Positions 1-9,059 are shown, counted from the first letter of the stretch. The stretch is DNA of 33,267 bases from JAVBPB01 sp031549965 (GCA_031549965.1 JAVBPB010000110.1:1-33267); one strand, 5' to 3'. A program made the numbers and translations. The notes: a model not told the origin generated them from the letters alone.

Positions 1-2
1 CA

Positions 3-92
3 GAGTACAAGCTAAAAGATTTGCTGCCTAATGATTATGCAAGTTCTTTACCTACAATTGCGGAAATTGAAGAATCATTAAAGGATTTATGA
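3..92 (+). CDS. 3' end of an unidentified gene (cut by window edge)
   Basis: An open frame runs from the left edge to a TGA at 90-92 and encodes about 29 residues, ending in the acidic stretch PTIAEIEESLKDL. It stops 27 nt before the GTG start of the next gene, so the two may be co-transcribed. I do not recognise the family from so short a tail. Support is the open frame, the protein-like composition and the tight spacing to the next gene. Confidence 0.45.
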   Translation, partial: EYKLKDLLPNDYASSLPTIAEIEESLKDL

Positions 93-118
93 GTTACTAG
101 AGTTATGGAGGTATAAAA

Positions 119-991
119 GTGCGAACAGAAAATGAAATGTACGATTTGATTTTAGAAACAGCGAAAAAAGATAAACGTGTTTTAGCTGTATATATGAATG
201 GTTCAAGAACAAATGACAATGCATTGGCAGATATATTTCAGGATTTTGATATTGTATTTGTAGTTAATGAAACTGGTAGTTTCATTAATGATAAAATGTG
301 GATAGAAAACTTTGGAAATATTATGTTTATGCAGTATCCAGATGAGTCTCCAGACTATCCCAGTGATAAGGCGAATTTTTATGGTTGGTTAATACAATTT
401 ACAGATGGAAATAGATTAGACTTGCATGTTGAAACGGTAATACACGCTCAAGAACATATTACTGATGATAAGCTTTGTAAGATTTTATTGGATAAAGGGG
501 GGATATTACCAGAGATTTCTGAGTCAACAGATAAGGAATATTGGGTAAAGAAGCCAACAAAGATTCAATATTTATGTACCTGTAATGAGTTCTGGTGGTG
601 TTTGAATAATGTTGCTAAAGGATTATGGAGAGATGAGATAACATATGTCCAAGATATGGTGAATTTTCATGTACGAAAGGAATTAGAAAAACTTTTATCA
701 TGGAAAGTAGGAATACTTTCAGATTTTTCAGTTAGTGTAGGAAAATCTGGAAAATATATGTATCGTTGGCTGGATAAGTTGGAATGGGAAACATATTTAT
801 CTACTTATTTTTCTGGTGCAGTGCATGAAGCATGGGAAGCAATTATGAGAATGTGTGATTTGTTTGAACAAACGGCTATTTATGTTGGAGAAAAATTAGG
901 ATTTGAATATAATAAAGTTGAAAGTAAAAATGCTAGGGCATTTTTGGAGCATGTTAGACAACTTTCAAAAGATGCAAGACATATATATTGA
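119..991 (+). CDS. Aminoglycoside 6-adenylyltransferase-like protein (ANT(6)/AadE family)
   Basis: This is a 290-residue nucleotidyltransferase of the AadE/ANT(6) family, which transfers AMP from ATP to the 6-hydroxyl of streptomycin. The N-terminus MRTENEMYDLILETAKKD matches the family pattern. The nucleotidyltransferase signature GSRTN followed by an FxDFDI segment (about residues 28-46) supplies the metal-binding acidic residues. The later CNEFWW and SWKVGI segments are also family landmarks, and the length is normal. The start is GTG, chosen because GGAGG at 107-111 lies 7 nt upstream. Chromosomal members often confer weak or no resistance, so resistance itself is not proven. It lies upstream of APH-like and GNAT genes on the same strand. 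Confidence 0.85.
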   Translation: MRTENEMYDLILETAKKDKRVLAVYMNGSRTNDNALADIFQDFDIVFVVNETGSFINDKMWIENFGNIMFMQYPDESPDYPSDKANFYGWLIQFTDGNRLDLHVETVIHAQEHITDDKLCKILLDKGGILPEISESTDKEYWVKKPTKIQYLCTCNEFWWCLNNVAKGLWRDEITYVQDMVNFHVRKELEKLLSWKVGILSDFSVSVGKSGKYMYRWLDKLEWETYLSTYFSGAVHEAWEAIMRMCDLFEQTAIYVGEKLGFEYNKVESKNARAFLEHVRQLSKDARHIY

Positions 992-1241
992 ATAAAAAAG
1001 TTATTTGAGCATAGCGTAGGTTTCAGGGTAAAACTTATGTGAATAAGTAAATACAAACTGACTAAATTTATGGTTAAGTAAAAGTAGAATAATTTTATTA
1101 TGAATCTATCATTATGTAGGTACGGTATAAGACGCAAAACCCTGATTGAGAATAAACAAGATTCGTACAGAAATGAGTTTGAGAATGCAAATATTTTACG
1201 GATATGATAAAATTGATATAAATTGAATTGAGGTGATATGT

Positions 1242-2423
1242 TTGCAATATGTAAATGGAAAAGAAGTCTTGCCAGAAGCACTATTAGATGAGATTAGAAA
1301 ATATGCAGAAGGGGTATACGTATACATACCTAAAAGTAATGAAAAGAAAGGTAAATGGGGTGAAAAAACTAACTACAATAAAGAAATGGAATTACGAAAC
1401 AGGCATATATATAATAAATATCTCGAAGGACTTGAAATAACATTCATTTCAGAAATATATCACTTATCCATTCAAAGTATACGAAGAATTATTTCATCTC
1501 AAAAAAGAAGAATGGGGTCAGTGATAACTATGATAGAAGAACTATTAAAAGAATGGGATATAGAATGTATACCTGTACCAATATATCATTCGACATGGAG
1601 CATTAACAATTCTTATGTTTTAAAAGAATATGATAATAAGGATGCATTACAAAGAAATATTATTATTATGGAAACACTTCTTGAAGCAGGGATTCCAGTA
1701 CCTGAAATTATTAAACTACAAGATGGACGCAACTATTTGGAAAGTAATAATAAATCATATTTACTTACAACAAAATTAAATGGAAAAAATTTTGTTGAAT
1801 TAAACCAATGTGATTATAAATGGTTTTTTGAACTTGGAGTAATAATGGCCAAGCTTCATATATCATTTCAGGAATGTGAAAAGAAGATAAGTTTTTGGAA
1901 CAACAGCATGATAGAGGAAATGGAAGGCTGGGTGAGTAGGGATTTATTAAAATTTAATCCTGATTATTTAAATAAGGAAGATATAAAAGATACAATAAAT
2001 GAGTTGGCACAAATCTATAATGATCTGCCAAAGCAGATTATTCACAGAGATGTCCATTTAGGAAATTTTTTATTTGATAAGGGTGCGTTTTCAGGATATA
2101 TAGATTTTGATTTAAGTCAAAGGAATATACGTATATTTGATTTATGTTATTTTTTACTGGGTATTCTTATGAATGAAGATAGTAATAAGGTTGAAGTACA
2201 AAAATGGTACCAAATTATTAGGCAAGTAATAAGCGGTTATAACTCAATGTTATCTTTAAGTAATACTGAAAAAAATGCAATTTCTTGTGTGATGAAGAAT
2301 ATTGAATTATTATTTATAGCATATTTTTTAAGTATTGGAGATGAGAAATTAGCAAAAGATTCTGCGAGTTTATTTAATTTCGTTAAAGACAATCAGGAAA
2401 AAATTAAGGATGCAGTTAAATAA
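1242..2423 (+). CDS. CD3324-type HTH domain fused to an APH-family phosphotransferase
   Basis: The predicted protein has 393 residues in two parts. Residues 1-88 resemble the small CD3324 family: QYVNGKEVLPEALLDEI, a YIPK motif, KWGEKT, RNRHIYNKYLEG, and a helix-turn-helix ending in SIRRII. Residues 100-393 are an aminoglycoside-phosphotransferase/homoserine-kinase fold, with the catalytic loop HRDVHLGN near residue 268 and the metal-binding motif IDFD about 25 residues later. The frame runs through the junction without a stop. TTG at 1242 is the preferred start because GAGGTGA at 1230-1236 lies 5 nt upstream; the GTG at 1233 sits inside that site. The substrate cannot be read from the sequence. 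The HTH part could make it DNA-binding or autoregulatory, which is inference. Confidence 0.75.
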   Translation: MQYVNGKEVLPEALLDEIRKYAEGVYVYIPKSNEKKGKWGEKTNYNKEMELRNRHIYNKYLEGLEITFISEIYHLSIQSIRRIISSQKRRMGSVITMIEELLKEWDIECIPVPIYHSTWSINNSYVLKEYDNKDALQRNIIIMETLLEAGIPVPEIIKLQDGRNYLESNNKSYLLTTKLNGKNFVELNQCDYKWFFELGVIMAKLHISFQECEKKISFWNNSMIEEMEGWVSRDLLKFNPDYLNKEDIKDTINELAQIYNDLPKQIIHRDVHLGNFLFDKGAFSGYIDFDLSQRNIRIFDLCYFLLGILMNEDSNKVEVQKWYQIIRQVISGYNSMLSLSNTEKNAISCVMKNIELLFIAYFLSIGDEKLAKDSASLFNFVKDNQEKIKDAVK

Positions 2424-2553
2424 TTACATAATTGATAAATTTGACTATATTAATGATTATTTTTATACAAAATTTATAGATTATAATGTGATACTAAAAC
2501 GATTGAGGAAGAAATGAAGTTGTAAAAAAATTAAAGTGAAAGAGGTTAATTAA

Positions 2554-3114
2554 ATGAATCATTTAGGAACAATTACTTTAGAAACACAGCGATTAATTTT
2601 ACGCCAATTTAAGGAAAATGATGCTAATGATATGTACAATAATTGGGCAAGTAATAGACATATTACTAAATACCTGACTTGGCCAACCCATAGTTCAATA
2701 GATGTTACAAAAATGATCATTGATTCATGGATACTTAGATACAATGATATAGATAATTATCAATGGTGTATAGAATATAAAGGAAATAATCAGGCAATAG
2801 GAAGTCTGGCCATAGTTGACATTGAGGAAAATATAAATGCTGTGGAAGTAGGATATTGTATTGGTGAAGATTATTGGAATAAAGGAATTATGACAGAAGC
2901 ATTTAAGAGGGTTATTAAGTTTTTGTTTGAAGAGGTTGGCTGTAATAGAATTTATGCAAAGCACGATACTAATAATCCTAATTCAGGAAAGGTTATGGTA
3001 AAGGCAGGTTTAAAATATGAAGGAACACTGATTGAGGCAGGAAAAAATAATATGGGAATTTGTGATTTGGCGGTTTATGGAATAACTAAGTCTATGTATT
3101 ATTCGAGGGTGTAA
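2554..3114 (+). CDS. GNAT family N-acetyltransferase (RimJ/RimL-like)
   Basis: This 186-residue protein belongs to the Gcn5-related acetyltransferase superfamily, which moves an acetyl group from acetyl-CoA to an amine. It opens with TLETQRLILRQF, typical of the RimJ/RimL and spermidine-type branch. The acetyl-CoA pyrophosphate loop is GEDYWNKGIMTEA (about residues 108-120). The motif B region contains NRIYAKHDTNNPNSGKVMVKAG. An AGAGG box about 8 nt upstream supports the ATG. The gene follows the APH-like gene after 130 nt and ends right beside the relic of an Ig-like gene. The substrate is unknown; this subfamily includes protein N-terminal and small-molecule acetylases. Confidence 0.8.
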   Translation: MNHLGTITLETQRLILRQFKENDANDMYNNWASNRHITKYLTWPTHSSIDVTKMIIDSWILRYNDIDNYQWCIEYKGNNQAIGSLAIVDIEENINAVEVGYCIGEDYWNKGIMTEAFKRVIKFLFEEVGCNRIYAKHDTNNPNSGKVMVKAGLKYEGTLIEAGKNNMGICDLAVYGITKSMYYSRV

Positions 3115-3165
3115 ATCATTTTGTGTCTGAATGACCAAAACTTCCAATATTATTTCCAATTATAA

Positions 3166-3522
3166 AACTCTAATACAGCAGTTGCCAGCATGAATAACGG
3201 ATATGTAAAAGCTCTTTCAGTTGGAAATACAACAATTACGGTAACCTATCCTAATGGTAAATCAGAATATGTTGACATTTTGGTAGTAGAGGATGCAGAT
3301 AATTACCGGCTTGCTGTCGATTTGAAAATTAGTGAAAAATGCCGTTTGACAATTGATGATTATACTAATACAATTCCAGTAACATGGGCTGTAGTAAATA
3401 AAAATGTAGCAACTATTAGTAATACTGGTAAAGTAACTGCTATTGGAGTAGGATTAACTCTGGTTAATGCTACAGATCAATTTGGAAATGTCGTTGGAGA
3501 GATTTATATAAGAGTGAGATAG
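3166..3522 (+). pseudogene. 5'-truncated relic of a kelch/Ig-like (BIG2) surface protein
   Basis: The open frame begins after a TAA at 3163-3165. It reads directly into a bacterial Ig-like (BIG2) domain: SNTAVASMNNGYVKALSVG, then TTITVTYPNGK. The first ATG is at 3190, inside the domain, and has no ribosome-binding site. The remainder, including YRLAVDLKI and the terminal EIYIRVR, parallels the C-terminus of the intact kelch protein at 12434-13843 (YRLAVDLKI and QIYIRVNP). The propeller and signal peptide are missing. It is best read as the stranded 3' end of a paralogue whose 5' part was lost when the sequence to the left arrived or recombined. Confidence 0.7.
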
Positions 3523-3570
3523 TATATATTTTGTTTTTGGGTTCTAAGTTTAAGTGATCTATATATATGA

Positions 3571-3598
3571 AAAAAGCTCCGTATATACGGAGCTTTTT
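3571..3598. terminator. Bidirectional intrinsic terminator
   Basis: The segment is a perfect 28-base palindrome with a GC core (GCTCCG/CGGAGC) flanked by A5 and T5 runs. It can act on both strands: for the + strand relic ending at 3522 and for the minus-strand amylase ending at 3611. Confidence 0.85.
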
Positions 3599-3610
3599 AA
3601 TGTTATTCAA

Positions 3611-6600
3611 TTATTTTATATAAGTACCATTTACTCCAACTTTACCAGGTGCAGATGTAAGGTTAGTATTTAATACATATGCACGCATATTTCCTTTACC
3701 AGAGCAATCTGCTGTTAAAGTACCGTTAGTAACAGTCTTAACTGTCCCAGTTACACAATCAATATATGTTCCATTAGGAATACCTGAGAATGTAGCTGTA
3801 CCTGATACTGTAACAAGTACAAAACTATCAGTTGTAGCATCTGTAAATCTTCTCTTGAATGCAAGTTCGCTTCCTGAAATACCTTCTACAGAATATTGTC
3901 CTTTTTGAAGAGCAGGAACTGCACGTCTGATTTGATTTAATCTAGTAATATGTTTTGCAAGAGGATAGTTAAGTGTATCAGCCATAGCTCCTGTTGCATT
4001 TGAATAATATCCGAAATCTGAAACATTTACAGAACCAGTAATGTGATCTCCAAAGTATGCTCTGCCTGTTTGGCTAAGAGGAGCGTTTGGTCCAACGTCG
4101 ATAACTTTTCCTTTTTGGAATTCAATTTCACTACCATAGTAAATACAAGGAATACCACGGAAAGTAAAGATTAAGCTTAAGTTTTCAGCCCAAGTATCTT
4201 GTGTACCTGCAAATCTTTGATTTTCAGGAGCATTATCAGGGGCATAGTCATGTGAATCAACATAAGTTACGTTAAATGTAGCATCATTGTAATATTTGTC
4301 TCCGCCAACTGCTGTACGGAATGCTTCTCTTGCATCACCAAATGCCCAGTGCATTGGGAAGTCAATAACATCAAGTCCTGAACGCATAGACCAGTCTGGA
4401 GCATGATAAGTATTACCGTTTAAGAATGTATTGTTTGATGTTGGTTGGTTACTTGTTGAAGAATTATCTGCCCAGTTTTGTAAAACAGAAGCTTCATTAA
4501 CTAATCTGCTTCCCCAAGCATATGTTTTATTTTCCATCCAAGTATAGAATGGTGTTGAGATACATGGTAATCCACTATTCCAAACATCTCTGTATCTTGT
4601 ACAAACTTCACCAAACATGAAGAAGTTTTCTCCGCCTGCTTCTTTAAATTGCTTATTAAATGCATTATTAAATGTTAATCTTGAAATATGTTTTACTGTA
4701 TCAATACGGAAACCATCAACGCCCATATCGATATATTTTGTAAATGCATCAACTAAGTAGTTTTGAACTATAGGGTTTTCTGTGTTTAAATCCACACAGT
4801 CACCAGCTATTTGACCAGTTTGTACAGTATAGCTTTCCCAGCTTAAAGATTTTTCATGATGGAAAATATTCTCTGTATCATTTACATTTTCTTTCATTGC
4901 TGCGATTCTTGCCTGATATTGTAAAGCTGGTGTAAGTGATTCATAATTTGCTGGAAGTTTGCCGTTTGCAATTCTTGTAACAGCTTGTTCAGCAGTTGCT
5001 TTAGTTGTATCTACATTAAACATTGGATAAAGGTTTTCTTCACCAAAGTTACTTGTATGATTTAATACGATATCTTGAATAATTTTCATACCTTTAGCAT
5101 GTGCTGCATCAATTAATTTTTGGTATGATTGTTGTGCTGTAAGAGTACTTGTTGCATAACGAGGATCTACTTCTTTAAAGTTAACTGCATGATATCCGTG
5201 ATAATCATAACCACTTGCATTTTTAACAACAGGAGTAATCCATACTGCGTTAAAACCAAGAGCTTTAATATAATCTAATTTTTGTTCTAATCCTTCAAAA
5301 TCACCTCTCCAAGCTGGATCGCTGTCAGGATTGCCTGCTTGTGCATCATCCCAGCAGTGTACGTTATTTGAAGAATCTCCATCATAGAAACGAGTTGTCA
5401 TTACGAAATAAATAGTATCTTCACGTGGATCTGTTTTATCGCTGCTAGTTTGAATACCATATGGGAAACTAACTAAATTAAAGTTATCTTTATTATCAAT
5501 AGCAAGAACCATTAAGTTTGTAGAATGTGAAATTGTAATGGTTTCACCACGATATAAATATCTGCTTTCTGCAACTGGAGCAGTACCGTCTGTAGTATAG
5601 TATACTTTTGGACTAGGATCTCTGTTGTCAGTAACAGAAAGTGTAACATATTGAGTTGTATCATAACGTCCTGCTGCTACAGAAGGAGTTACAACTGGAG
5701 CTGTAGCATCTGTATTTAAGTGGAAAGGTAAAGTGTAAACTTGTGATACGTTTCCACTATTGTCAACTGCAATTGCTAAAATAGTAGTGTCAGCAGTTAA
5801 ATTAATTGCTGAAGTGTAAAGAGTTGAGCTAACAGTAGGAGTAGCTCCATTTAAAGTATAATAGATTTTAGGATTATTATCCTTATTATCTGTTGCAACT
5901 AAAGTTACATTAATTGATGATGCTTCATGATTACCTGTTTTTGGTGTAGATGTAAGAGTTGGAGCCTCCACATCAACGTTAGGGTCTTTATCTAACCAAG
6001 TACCATTTATATACCACCATTCACCTGCTGTACGTGATAAGTCAGCAGTTTGAGCACCGCTGTAATTAAATATAAGATTAATTGCTGTAGAGTTTGGGAA
6101 TGAATATCTATACCATCCATCTCCTTCAGCAGTCATAGAAATTCCAGGCCAGCCGGTAGTAGTAGCAGAACCTGTTGGCGTTGGTAGCCAATAGTAGATA
6201 TTAGCACCTGACCATGTAGATTTAAAGTGCACTGTAATTCCTGTTGTAACAACCGGAGCTGCTTTTACATTAATGCTTGCAGAAGCACTTTTGCCATCAA
6301 AAGTAGCTGTCACAACAGCAGTTCCTACAGCTTTTCCAGTAACATCAACAGAAGTACCAGTAGTAGCTGAAAGGTTTATGTTATCGGTTCCATTAGTAAT
6401 TGACCAAGTAGCATTTACTAATTTCGTTGTATTATCTGAGTAAGTTGCAAGTACTTGCAAAGTTGTTTTGTTATTAATAGTAAATTCTAAAGTACCATTA
6501 ATTTGAAGAGATGTTACTACTGCGGGAGCATCTGGATTTTGTGTTGTCCATGTTCCGTTTTTATACCATGATTCCTGAGTAACCAACATTCCTGGTTGTC

Positions 6601-6928
6601 CGGCACCTGGTATCTGTTTAGAGCCATTGTCACTGAAAAGTACTTGTGGTCTTGTTTTAGTTGTAATAGTGTATTTGTACCAACCATTACCTTCTGATAC
6701 CATTGGTACACCAGGCCAAGAGTAATCAGATTGTTCATCTTGATAAAAATACATATAAGGTGAGTTCCAATCAGATGGTTTGTACATATGAACGGTTATA
6801 CCGCTAGTACTTGCTTGTACATTAAGTGGTTGCGGATATGTACTGAATAAAGTTGTAACCACCATTAATAACATTAGCATAAATGCATTAATTCTTTTAA
6901 ATGATGTTTTCCTAATTAAATTTAACAA
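3611..6928 (-). CDS. Secreted multidomain alpha-amylase (GH13) with two starch-binding modules
   Basis: The protein (about 1105 residues) is an extracellular endo-acting starch hydrolase. From the N-terminus it shows a signal peptide (1-40, hydrophobic core MLMLLMVV) and a CBM26-like starch-binding module (about 43-133). These are followed by an Ig-like domain (138-225), a second CBM (229-320) and two chitobiase C-terminal/Ig-like repeats with DATAP-type spacers and YYT(L/T)(N/D)G cores (325-490). The GH13 catalytic domain follows. Its four conserved regions are present: DIVLNH, GFRIDTVKH (nucleophile Asp), FMFGEV (acid/base Glu) and YVDSHD (third Asp). No sorting motif is visible, so it is probably released. 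The TTG at 6928 is preferred because AAGGGG lies 7 nt upstream; the in-frame ATG at 6967 has no ribosome-binding site. A cre-like site upstream suggests carbon catabolite control. Confidence 0.92.
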   Translation of the reverse strand: MLNLIRKTSFKRINAFMLMLLMVVTTLFSTYPQPLNVQASTSGITVHMYKPSDWNSPYMYFYQDEQSDYSWPGVPMVSEGNGWYKYTITTKTRPQVLFSDNGSKQIPGAGQPGMLVTQESWYKNGTWTTQNPDAPAVVTSLQINGTLEFTINNKTTLQVLATYSDNTTKLVNATWSITNGTDNINLSATTGTSVDVTGKAVGTAVVTATFDGKSASASINVKAAPVVTTGITVHFKSTWSGANIYYWLPTPTGSATTTGWPGISMTAEGDGWYRYSFPNSTAINLIFNYSGAQTADLSRTAGEWWYINGTWLDKDPNVDVEAPTLTSTPKTGNHEASSINVTLVATDNKDNNPKIYYTLNGATPTVSSTLYTSAINLTADTTILAIAVDNSGNVSQVYTLPFHLNTDATAPVVTPSVAAGRYDTTQYVTLSVTDNRDPSPKVYYTTDGTAPVAESRYLYRGETITISHSTNLMVLAIDNKDNFNLVSFPYGIQTSSDKTDPREDTIYFVMTTRFYDGDSSNNVHCWDDAQAGNPDSDPAWRGDFEGLEQKLDYIKALGFNAVWITPVVKNASGYDYHGYHAVNFKEVDPRYATSTLTAQQSYQKLIDAAHAKGMKIIQDIVLNHTSNFGEENLYPMFNVDTTKATAEQAVTRIANGKLPANYESLTPALQYQARIAAMKENVNDTENIFHHEKSLSWESYTVQTGQIAGDCVDLNTENPIVQNYLVDAFTKYIDMGVDGFRIDTVKHISRLTFNNAFNKQFKEAGGENFFMFGEVCTRYRDVWNSGLPCISTPFYTWMENKTYAWGSRLVNEASVLQNWADNSSTSNQPTSNNTFLNGNTYHAPDWSMRSGLDVIDFPMHWAFGDAREAFRTAVGGDKYYNDATFNVTYVDSHDYAPDNAPENQRFAGTQDTWAENLSLIFTFRGIPCIYYGSEIEFQKGKVIDVGPNAPLSQTGRAYFGDHITGSVNVSDFGYYSNATGAMADTLNYPLAKHITRLNQIRRAVPALQKGQYSVEGISGSELAFKRRFTDATTDSFVLVTVSGTATFSGIPNGTYIDCVTGTVKTVTNGTLTADCSGKGNMRAYVLNTNLTSAPGKVGVNGTYIK

Positions 6929-7083
6929 AATAAATCCCCTTTCTTTTGGACAATGAATTATTGTCATGATTAATTTACTTTGGAACTGTTTAAAAAGTTA
7001 ACAGCCCTTACTACGCCTACAAATAATTTTTGAACATTCTTTATCCAGATGGCATGCACATTTGGTAAATTATGGTCTACGTC

Positions 7084-7089
7084 ATTATA
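7084..7089 (-). promoter_or_regulatory. Candidate -10 box of the amylase promoter
   Basis: A perfect TATAAT lies on the minus strand about 155 nt upstream of the amylase start. The matching -35 is unclear: TTGCAT is 20 nt away, and a spacing of 17 gives only a weak hexamer. The position just downstream of the cre-like site makes sense for repression. Confidence 0.4.
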
Positions 7090-7116
7090 ATAACGTAACA
7101 GAAAGCAAAATGCAAT

Positions 7117-7130
7117 TGGAAACGTTTACA
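7117..7130 (-). promoter_or_regulatory. cre-like site (catabolite-responsive element) upstream of amylase
   Basis: On the minus strand the site reads TGTAAACGTTTCCA. It agrees with the CcpA/LacI-type consensus TGWAANCGNTNWCA except at one position, and has the central CG and the flanking TG/CA. It sits next to the candidate -10 box, near the -35 position, where a repressor would block transcription. Glucose repression of amylases through such sites is well known in Firmicutes. Binding by CcpA itself is inferred. Confidence 0.6.
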
Positions 7131-7418
7131 ATCTTTAACATATTTTTTTGGTCAAAATTAACATAAAAATCCAAAAATCAAAAGAAAATTCTTATATTTG
7201 ATATATTTCTGTTCCATATAATTACTATTTTTAGATATATTCGGAATAAAGTGACTTGCCATTTGGAAGAAAAGAACTGGAAAATGGTCATAGGTCTTTA
7301 GTACTGCTATATTATACGATAAATAATAAAATAAATTAATGACGATACAAAAAGGCTACCATATTTGAAACGAATCCAAAACCGATTAAATTTTGGGAAA
7401 TATACAAAAGACTTTGGA

Positions 7419-7447
7419 TTGAAATCCTCTTGTACAACTGATATAAT
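7419..7447 (+). promoter_or_regulatory. Sigma-A promoter of the S66 peptidase gene
   Basis: TTGAAA at 7419-7424 and TATAAT at 7442-7447 are separated by exactly 17 nt. The predicted start of transcription is about 23 nt before the ATG at 7477. Confidence 0.75.
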
Positions 7448-7476
7448 AATTAAGTACAGTTAAAGGAGATATTTAT

Positions 7477-8325
7477 ATGAATAAAGGAAGTAAAGTAGCT
7501 ATTGTATGTTGCTCGAATGGGCAGTTACAAACATATAAAGAAAAGATTAACAGACTTAAAAATATATTGGAGGACGTTGGGTTAATACCTGTTTTTAGTG
7601 ATTTTATATATGAAAAAGAATCAGTTTTTAGCGGAATAGGTATAGAGAGAGCAAGTGCATTAATGGATTTTTATAAAGATAAAGAAATTAAGGCAATATT
7701 TGATATTTCAGGAGGGGATATAGCAAATGAGATTTTGCCATACTTGGATTTTCAGGTTATTGCTGAAAGTAACAAACAGTTTTGGGGATATAGTGATCTA
7801 ACGACTATAATTAATGCAATATTCACAAAAACAGGAAAAAGTTCAGTCCTATATCAAATAAGAAATTTTTTATATAGTAATTCACAAAAGCAGATTTCAA
7901 GTTTTTGCAATAGCATATTTCATGGAAAAAATGATTTATTTTCTTTTGAATACAAGTTTATTCAAGGAAAAATTTTAGATGGAATTGTAATTGGTGGAAA
8001 TATCAGATGTTTATTAAAATTAGCCGGAACTAAATATTGGCCAGATATGCAGGATAAAATCCTATTATTGGAGGGGCTTGGAGGAACGATTCCGCAGATG
8101 ACTACATATTTGTGCCAGTTGAAGCAACTTGGTGTTTTTGAAATGATTCGAGGCATATTATTAGGTACATTTATAAAAATGGAAGAAGAAAATTGTATTC
8201 CAACAATGGAGGAATTAGTAAAACGATATGCAAGTGAAGTGCCATGTATAGTAAAAACAAATGAAATTGGACATGGTAATGATTCTAAGGGAATAATCAT
8301 TGGTGAGAGAATAACACTTACATAA
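7477..8325 (+). CDS. S66 family peptidase (LD-carboxypeptidase/MccF-like)
   Basis: This 282-residue cytoplasmic serine peptidase belongs to family S66. The family includes LD-carboxypeptidases of peptidoglycan recycling and MccF, which gives immunity to microcin C-type peptide-nucleotides. The Ser-Glu-His triad can be placed in order: GYSDLT (nucleophile Ser, about residue 108), LLEGLGG (Glu) and IGHGNDSKG (His). FDISGGD near residue 75 is also conserved. A GGAG box about 10 nt upstream and a 17-nt-spaced promoter support the start. No signal peptide is visible. The gene stands alone, which fits self-protection or recycling, but the sequence does not tell LdcA from MccF function. Confidence 0.85.
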   Translation: MNKGSKVAIVCCSNGQLQTYKEKINRLKNILEDVGLIPVFSDFIYEKESVFSGIGIERASALMDFYKDKEIKAIFDISGGDIANEILPYLDFQVIAESNKQFWGYSDLTTIINAIFTKTGKSSVLYQIRNFLYSNSQKQISSFCNSIFHGKNDLFSFEYKFIQGKILDGIVIGGNIRCLLKLAGTKYWPDMQDKILLLEGLGGTIPQMTTYLCQLKQLGVFEMIRGILLGTFIKMEEENCIPTMEELVKRYASEVPCIVKTNEIGHGNDSKGIIIGERITLT

Positions 8326-8452
8326 TTAAAATAAATATGATATGTATTGTCATTTAAAATGTAAAATTATTCAATAGAAGAATATGTATGTATTTCAACT
8401 ATAGATCTATTTAAAAAATAGAATACTTTTGTAGAAATTGGAGGAGCAATTA

Positions 8453-9031
8453 TTGACAAAAATATATTTTGTAAGGCATGCACAACCAGAACATGGATGG
8501 AAAGATGACAAAACAAGACCGCTAACACAAGAGGGTATATTTGATGCAAAGCAGGTACTTGAATTTTTAAAAAATAAGCAAATTCATGAATTTTACTGTA
8601 GTCCATATATAAGAAGCTTGGATACAATTAAAGAATCAGCAAACTACTTTAACAAAGATATAAAAATAGATGAAAGATTAAGGGAACGTGAATCAGGAAC
8701 AAGTGCTCATAATCATGAAATGATAAGAAGACGTTGGGAAGACAAAGATTTTCATGAAGAATGTGGAGAATCAATTAATATGGTGCAGGAAAGGAATGTT
8801 TCGGCATTGATGGAAATACTTAATAAGAATGCCGATAAATCAATTGTAATTGGCACTCATGGAACGGCACTTAGCAGTATTTTAAATTACTTTGACCCTA
8901 AGTTTGATGTAGATTCCTTTTTCAGAATAATAGATTGGATGCCATATATTTTAGAACTGGAATTTGATGGAACAAAATTGAATAGTAAAGCAGAGCATCT
9001 TTATGTGTATAAGGAGTTTGATAAAAAGTAA
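8453..9031 (+). CDS. Histidine phosphatase family protein (phosphoglycerate-mutase-like)
   Basis: The predicted protein has 192 residues of the branch-1 histidine phosphatase superfamily. The phosphorylated His lies in VRHAQPE near the N-terminus, followed by the typical SPYIRSLDT segment. A RERESG segment supplies the acidic residue, and the second catalytic His lies in IGTHGTALS. The TTG at 8453 is chosen because GGAGG at 8440-8444 lies 8 nt upstream, and because it places the RHA motif about 8 residues from the start, as is usual. The substrate is unknown; the family covers sugar phosphates, alpha-ribazole phosphate and others. It converges with the DUF3795 gene at a shared terminator. Confidence 0.85.
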   Translation: MTKIYFVRHAQPEHGWKDDKTRPLTQEGIFDAKQVLEFLKNKQIHEFYCSPYIRSLDTIKESANYFNKDIKIDERLRERESGTSAHNHEMIRRRWEDKDFHEECGESINMVQERNVSALMEILNKNADKSIVIGTHGTALSSILNYFDPKFDVDSFFRIIDWMPYILELEFDGTKLNSKAEHLYVYKEFDKK

Positions 9032-9059
9032 TTCTTTACAAAAAAGAAAAAATAAATCT

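Larger units (their letters stand above)
6929..7476. other. Divergent intergenic region between amylase and S66 peptidase genes
   Basis: This 548-nt region carries the amylase promoter and cre-like site on its left side and the peptidase promoter at 7419-7447. Between about 7135 and 7415 it is very AT-rich. I see no open frame with a ribosome-binding site, no strong hairpin and no RNA gene there. Confidence 0.6.
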
